Shown piece by piece: positions 4,073 through 6,417 of a stretch of DNA of 6,417 bases. The translations under genes were made by a program, and so were the position numbers. Below the pieces are notes generated by a model. It searched no databases. It was not told the origin of the DNA and saw only the letters and a program-made list of their open reading frames with translations. Numbering within the stretch: the stretch's first letter is position 1; every line of letters starts with the position of its first letter. This DNA comes from Acidimicrobiia bacterium (GTDB lineage: Bacteria; Actinomycetota; Acidimicrobiia; Spongiisociales; UBA5794), in assembly GCA_029934555.1 (NCBI GenBank), contig JAOZMA010000132.1:1-6417 (forward strand). Direction: 5' to 3'.

Positions 4073-6235
4073 ATGGAACTCACACACTTCACGTTTGATG
4101 TCGAAGACGGTGTCGCCATCGTCCTCCTCGACCGAGCAGGCGAGCCGATGAACACCATCGGTCCCGCGATCTTCGACGACTTCACCGCGGTGATCGATCG
4201 GATCGAGAACGACCCCACGATCAAGGCAGTCGTGATCGGATCCGCGAAGAAGGGGAACTTCCTTGCCGGCGCCGACATCCGGTTCTTCGAGACCCTCACC
4301 GACCCCGACGAGGGTGCGGCAGTGATCAGAGAGCTTCACGCTCTGTTCGTCCGGATCGAAGCGCTCCACGCTGTCCACGACAAGCCGGTCGTGATGGCTA
4401 TCGACGGAGCCTGCCTCGGCGGCGGTCTCGAACTCGCCCTGACCGGCTCGATGCGCATCGCTACCGACGGGAAGAAGACACAGCTCGGACAACCCGAGGT
4501 CCAACTCGGCATCCTCCCTGCCGGTGGTGGCACTCAGCGGCTCCCGAAGATCATCGGCATCGCAGCAGCACTCGACATGATCCTCACCGGCCGGAGCATC
4601 CGGCCATACAAGGCCGCCAAGATCGGCCTCGTCGACGAAGTCGTCCCGAGCGAGATGCTCTACGACATCGCCGTGGAGAGGGCCACTGCGTCGATCGGGA
4701 ACCTCGGGGAGTCAAGAGGAGCTGCCGTCAAGGGATTCCTCGCCCCATCCCATCTCCAATCTCTCGCCGTTGAGCAGAATCCGATGGGACGTCGGGTCCT
4801 GTTCAAGAAGGCCGAGGAGGCCATGCTCGCCAAGACGAAGGGTCTGTACCCGGCGCCGCAGCGGGCACTCGAAGCCGTGAAGATCGGCGTCGAGCAGGGC
4901 AATGCAGCCGGATACGAAGCAGAAGCCACGTTCTTCGGCGAGTTGGTCACCTCTCCGGAGTCCAGAGCCTTGCGGGGTGTATTCTTTGCCTCACAAATGA
5001 TGAAGTACTCAACAGGCATCAGTGGATCTGCTGAACCGAAGAAGGTTTCGAAAGTCGGTGTCCTCGGCGGCGGGCTCATGGGTGCGGGGATAGCGACAGT
5101 GTCCGCTCTCAAAGCAGGAACGACCGTGAGAGTGAAAGAAGTCGACGACGCAAGTGCCGGACGCGCCCTCGCTCACATGTCGAAGGAGCTCTCGAAACAG
5201 GTCGATCGACGGAAGCTGACCGAGTTCGAGGCGGAACAGATTGCGAACCGGGTGACGGCAACGACTGAGTGGACCGGGTTCCAGAACGCCGATCTGATCA
5301 TCGAGGCCGTCTTCGAGTCGCTCGACCTCAAGCGGTCCCTCCTTGCTGACGCTGAAGCGGCCACGAGCGATGGAACCGTGTTCGCTTCGAACACATCGTC
5401 CTTGCCGATCAGCGAGATCGCCGCCGACGCCGCACGTCCCGAAGCAGTCCTCGGAATGCACTATTTCTCTCCCGTGGAGAAGATGCCGCTGCTCGAGATC
5501 GTCGTCACCGATAAGACTGCGGACTGGGCAACGGTGACTGCCGTCGAGTTCGGGAAACGTCAGGGAAAGACGGTGATCGTCGTCAAGGACGGTCCCGGCT
5601 TCTACACGACCAGAATCCTCGTCCCCTATCTCAACGAGGCCTTCTTCCTGTTGTCAGACGGTGCCACGATCGAAGCGATCGACGGAGCGATGGAGAGGTG
5701 GGGTTTCCCGGTCGGCCCGCTCCTGTTGACCGACGAGGTAGGCATCGACGTCGCTGCGCACATCTCAAAGATCATGCTCGATGCGTTCGGCGAGCGGATG
5801 GCCGGACCCGAGATGGCACAAGGGCTTCTCGATGACGATCGCCAGGGTAGGAAGAACCGCCGCGGCTTCTACACCTACGACGACCAAGGCAAGCGTGGCG
5901 AAGTCGACGAAAGTGTCTACCAGGCGCTCGGACTTGGACCGCGCCGTGTCCTCGACGAGTCGGAGATCCACGGACGGATCGCCCTGGCGATGATCAACGA
6001 GGCGGCCCGCTGCCTCGAAGAAGAGATTCTCCAGTCGCCCCTCGACGGCGACATGGGTGCCGTGATGGGTCTCGGTTTTCCCCCGTTCCGGGGTGGGCCG
6101 TTCTGGTGGATCGACCAGGTCGGCGCCGACGGAATCGTCGCGAGACTCGATGCCCTCGCCGCCAGACATGGCGAACGCTTCGAACCGGCCGGAATCCTCC
6201 GCGAGTACGCCGAGTCAGAGAAGAAGTTCAGGTAG
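4073..6235 (+). CDS. fadJ: Multifunctional enoyl-CoA hydratase / 3-hydroxyacyl-CoA dehydrogenase, FadJ type (alpha subunit)
   Basis: The 720-residue protein (E. coli FadJ is 714) hydrates enoyl-CoA and oxidises L-3-hydroxyacyl-CoA with NAD+, feeding FadI. The crotonase domain covers about residues 1-190: oxyanion-hole segment F-L-A-G-A-D-I, G-G-G-L-E120 and P-E142-V-Q-L-G-I-L-P, the two Glu being the hydratase acid/base pair. A linker helix leads to the Rossmann domain (about 327-507), with nucleotide loop G332-G-G-L-M-G337, then F-A-S-N-T-S-S-L-P-I and catalytic dyad His463 (M-H-Y-F-S-P-V-E-K-M-P) and Glu475. Two dehydrogenase C-terminal domains follow: one with G-F-Y-T-T-R-I, D-E-V-G-I-D and G-R-K-N-R-R-G-F-Y, and a second containing G-x-G-F-P-P-F-R-G-G-P. 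The ATG at 4073 has AGGGAG six bases upstream; an in-frame ATG at 4007 lies inside fadI and is not supported. The 10 bp gap to fadI indicates one operon with coupled translation. No residue loss is seen. No terminator is visible after it. Confidence 0.96.
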   Translation: MELTHFTFDVEDGVAIVLLDRAGEPMNTIGPAIFDDFTAVIDRIENDPTIKAVVIGSAKKGNFLAGADIRFFETLTDPDEGAAVIRELHALFVRIEALHAVHDKPVVMAIDGACLGGGLELALTGSMRIATDGKKTQLGQPEVQLGILPAGGGTQRLPKIIGIAAALDMILTGRSIRPYKAAKIGLVDEVVPSEMLYDIAVERATASIGNLGESRGAAVKGFLAPSHLQSLAVEQNPMGRRVLFKKAEEAMLAKTKGLYPAPQRALEAVKIGVEQGNAAGYEAEATFFGELVTSPESRALRGVFFASQMMKYSTGISGSAEPKKVSKVGVLGGGLMGAGIATVSALKAGTTVRVKEVDDASAGRALAHMSKELSKQVDRRKLTEFEAEQIANRVTATTEWTGFQNADLIIEAVFESLDLKRSLLADAEAATSDGTVFASNTSSLPISEIAADAARPEAVLGMHYFSPVEKMPLLEIVVTDKTADWATVTAVEFGKRQGKTVIVVKDGPGFYTTRILVPYLNEAFFLLSDGATIEAIDGAMERWGFPVGPLLLTDEVGIDVAAHISKIMLDAFGERMAGPEMAQGLLDDDRQGRKNRRGFYTYDDQGKRGEVDESVYQALGLGPRRVLDESEIHGRIALAMINEAARCLEEEILQSPLDGDMGAVMGLGFPPFRGGPFWWIDQVGADGIVARLDALAARHGERFEPAGILREYAESEKKFR

Positions 6236-6246
6236 GTCCTCGCTCG

Positions 6247-6417
6247 TTACACGCGGATGACGTCGAGACCGGGGATCTGGACATAGATGGCACATGTGCG
6301 ACCCCGCGAACAGAGGACTCTTGGGAATCTCCCTTGTCCGATCTGAGCAATCCACAGACGCGAGCCAGCATCGGAGGCGGCTGCCACCAGCCACTGCCTC
6401 GATAGGCTGCGTCGGTG
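6247..6417 (-). CDS. Possible 3' end of a convergent gene (5' part outside window)
   Basis: On the minus strand a frame is open from the right edge for 56 codons to TAA at 6249-6247. The last 15 codons have strongly GC-ended codon use like the genes nearby and read I-Y-V-Q-I-P-G-L-D-V-I-R-V. The upstream part has a more ordinary codon mix, and the other two minus-strand frames are also open for a good distance, so coding is not proven. If real, the gene converges on fadJ with an 11 bp gap and no visible terminator between them. I do not recognise a family. The alternative is non-coding flank; I see nothing else in this stretch. Confidence 0.3.
   Translation of the reverse strand, partial: HRRSLSRQWLVAAASDAGSRLWIAQIGQGRFPRVLCSRGRTCAIYVQIPGLDVIRV

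Noticed and set aside
6324..6336. GGGA-ATC-TCCC as a terminator after fadJ
   Set aside because: A 4 bp stem without a T-rich tail, about 90 bases past the stop and inside a possible convergent gene.
1..6417. Mobile element, CRISPR array, toxin-antitoxin pair or defence system
   Set aside because: No transposase or nuclease motifs, no regularly spaced repeats, no small paired genes. All genes are core-metabolism or regulatory types with similar codon use.

Overview
This 6.4 kb window reads as ordinary chromosome from a high-GC bacterium, most likely an actinobacterium. The pointers are GC-rich third codon positions, a short lipoprotein with paired cysteines, a SigB/HrdD-sized sigma-70 factor lacking region 1.1, and promoter-like sites matching actinobacterial SigR/SigH and SigE ECF consensuses. 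A class such as Acidimicrobiia is plausible, but the sequence alone does not prove it. I see no insertion sequence, CRISPR array, tRNA, rRNA, prophage or attachment site.

Layout. Left part, minus strand: a lipoprotein gene that runs off the left edge (870 to 1) and, upstream of it, a hot-dog acyl-CoA thioesterase of the YigI type (1410 to 952). A 269 bp divergent intergenic region (1411-1679) follows and is the densest regulatory stretch. On the plus strand it carries a housekeeping-like promoter, two ECF-type promoter candidates built on a repeated GCTCGGGAACC block, and three dyad symmetries, one of which encloses the ribosome binding site. It leads into a sigma-70-family factor (1680-2624), closed by a clear intrinsic terminator (2650-2682). 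Right part, plus strand: fadI (thiolase, 2755-4062) and fadJ (hydratase / 3-hydroxyacyl-CoA dehydrogenase, 4073-6235), 10 bp apart and evidently one operon. The last 171 bases hold a minus-strand open frame that may be the 3' end of a convergent gene.

How the genes fit together. FadI and FadJ supply the last three steps of the fatty-acid beta-oxidation cycle as an alpha/beta complex. The YigI-type thioesterase acts on the same acyl-CoA pool, so both flanks of the sigma gene deal with acyl-CoA, although they are separate transcription units. The sigma gene looks like a group-2 factor placed under stress-responsive ECF sigmas, the same wiring known for Streptomyces hrdD and mycobacterial sigB. 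Its core-binding regions are canonical, but several residues that normally contact promoter DNA are changed. That sigma gene and its control region are the most interesting part of the window. The other point of interest is an internal duplication in the lipoprotein.
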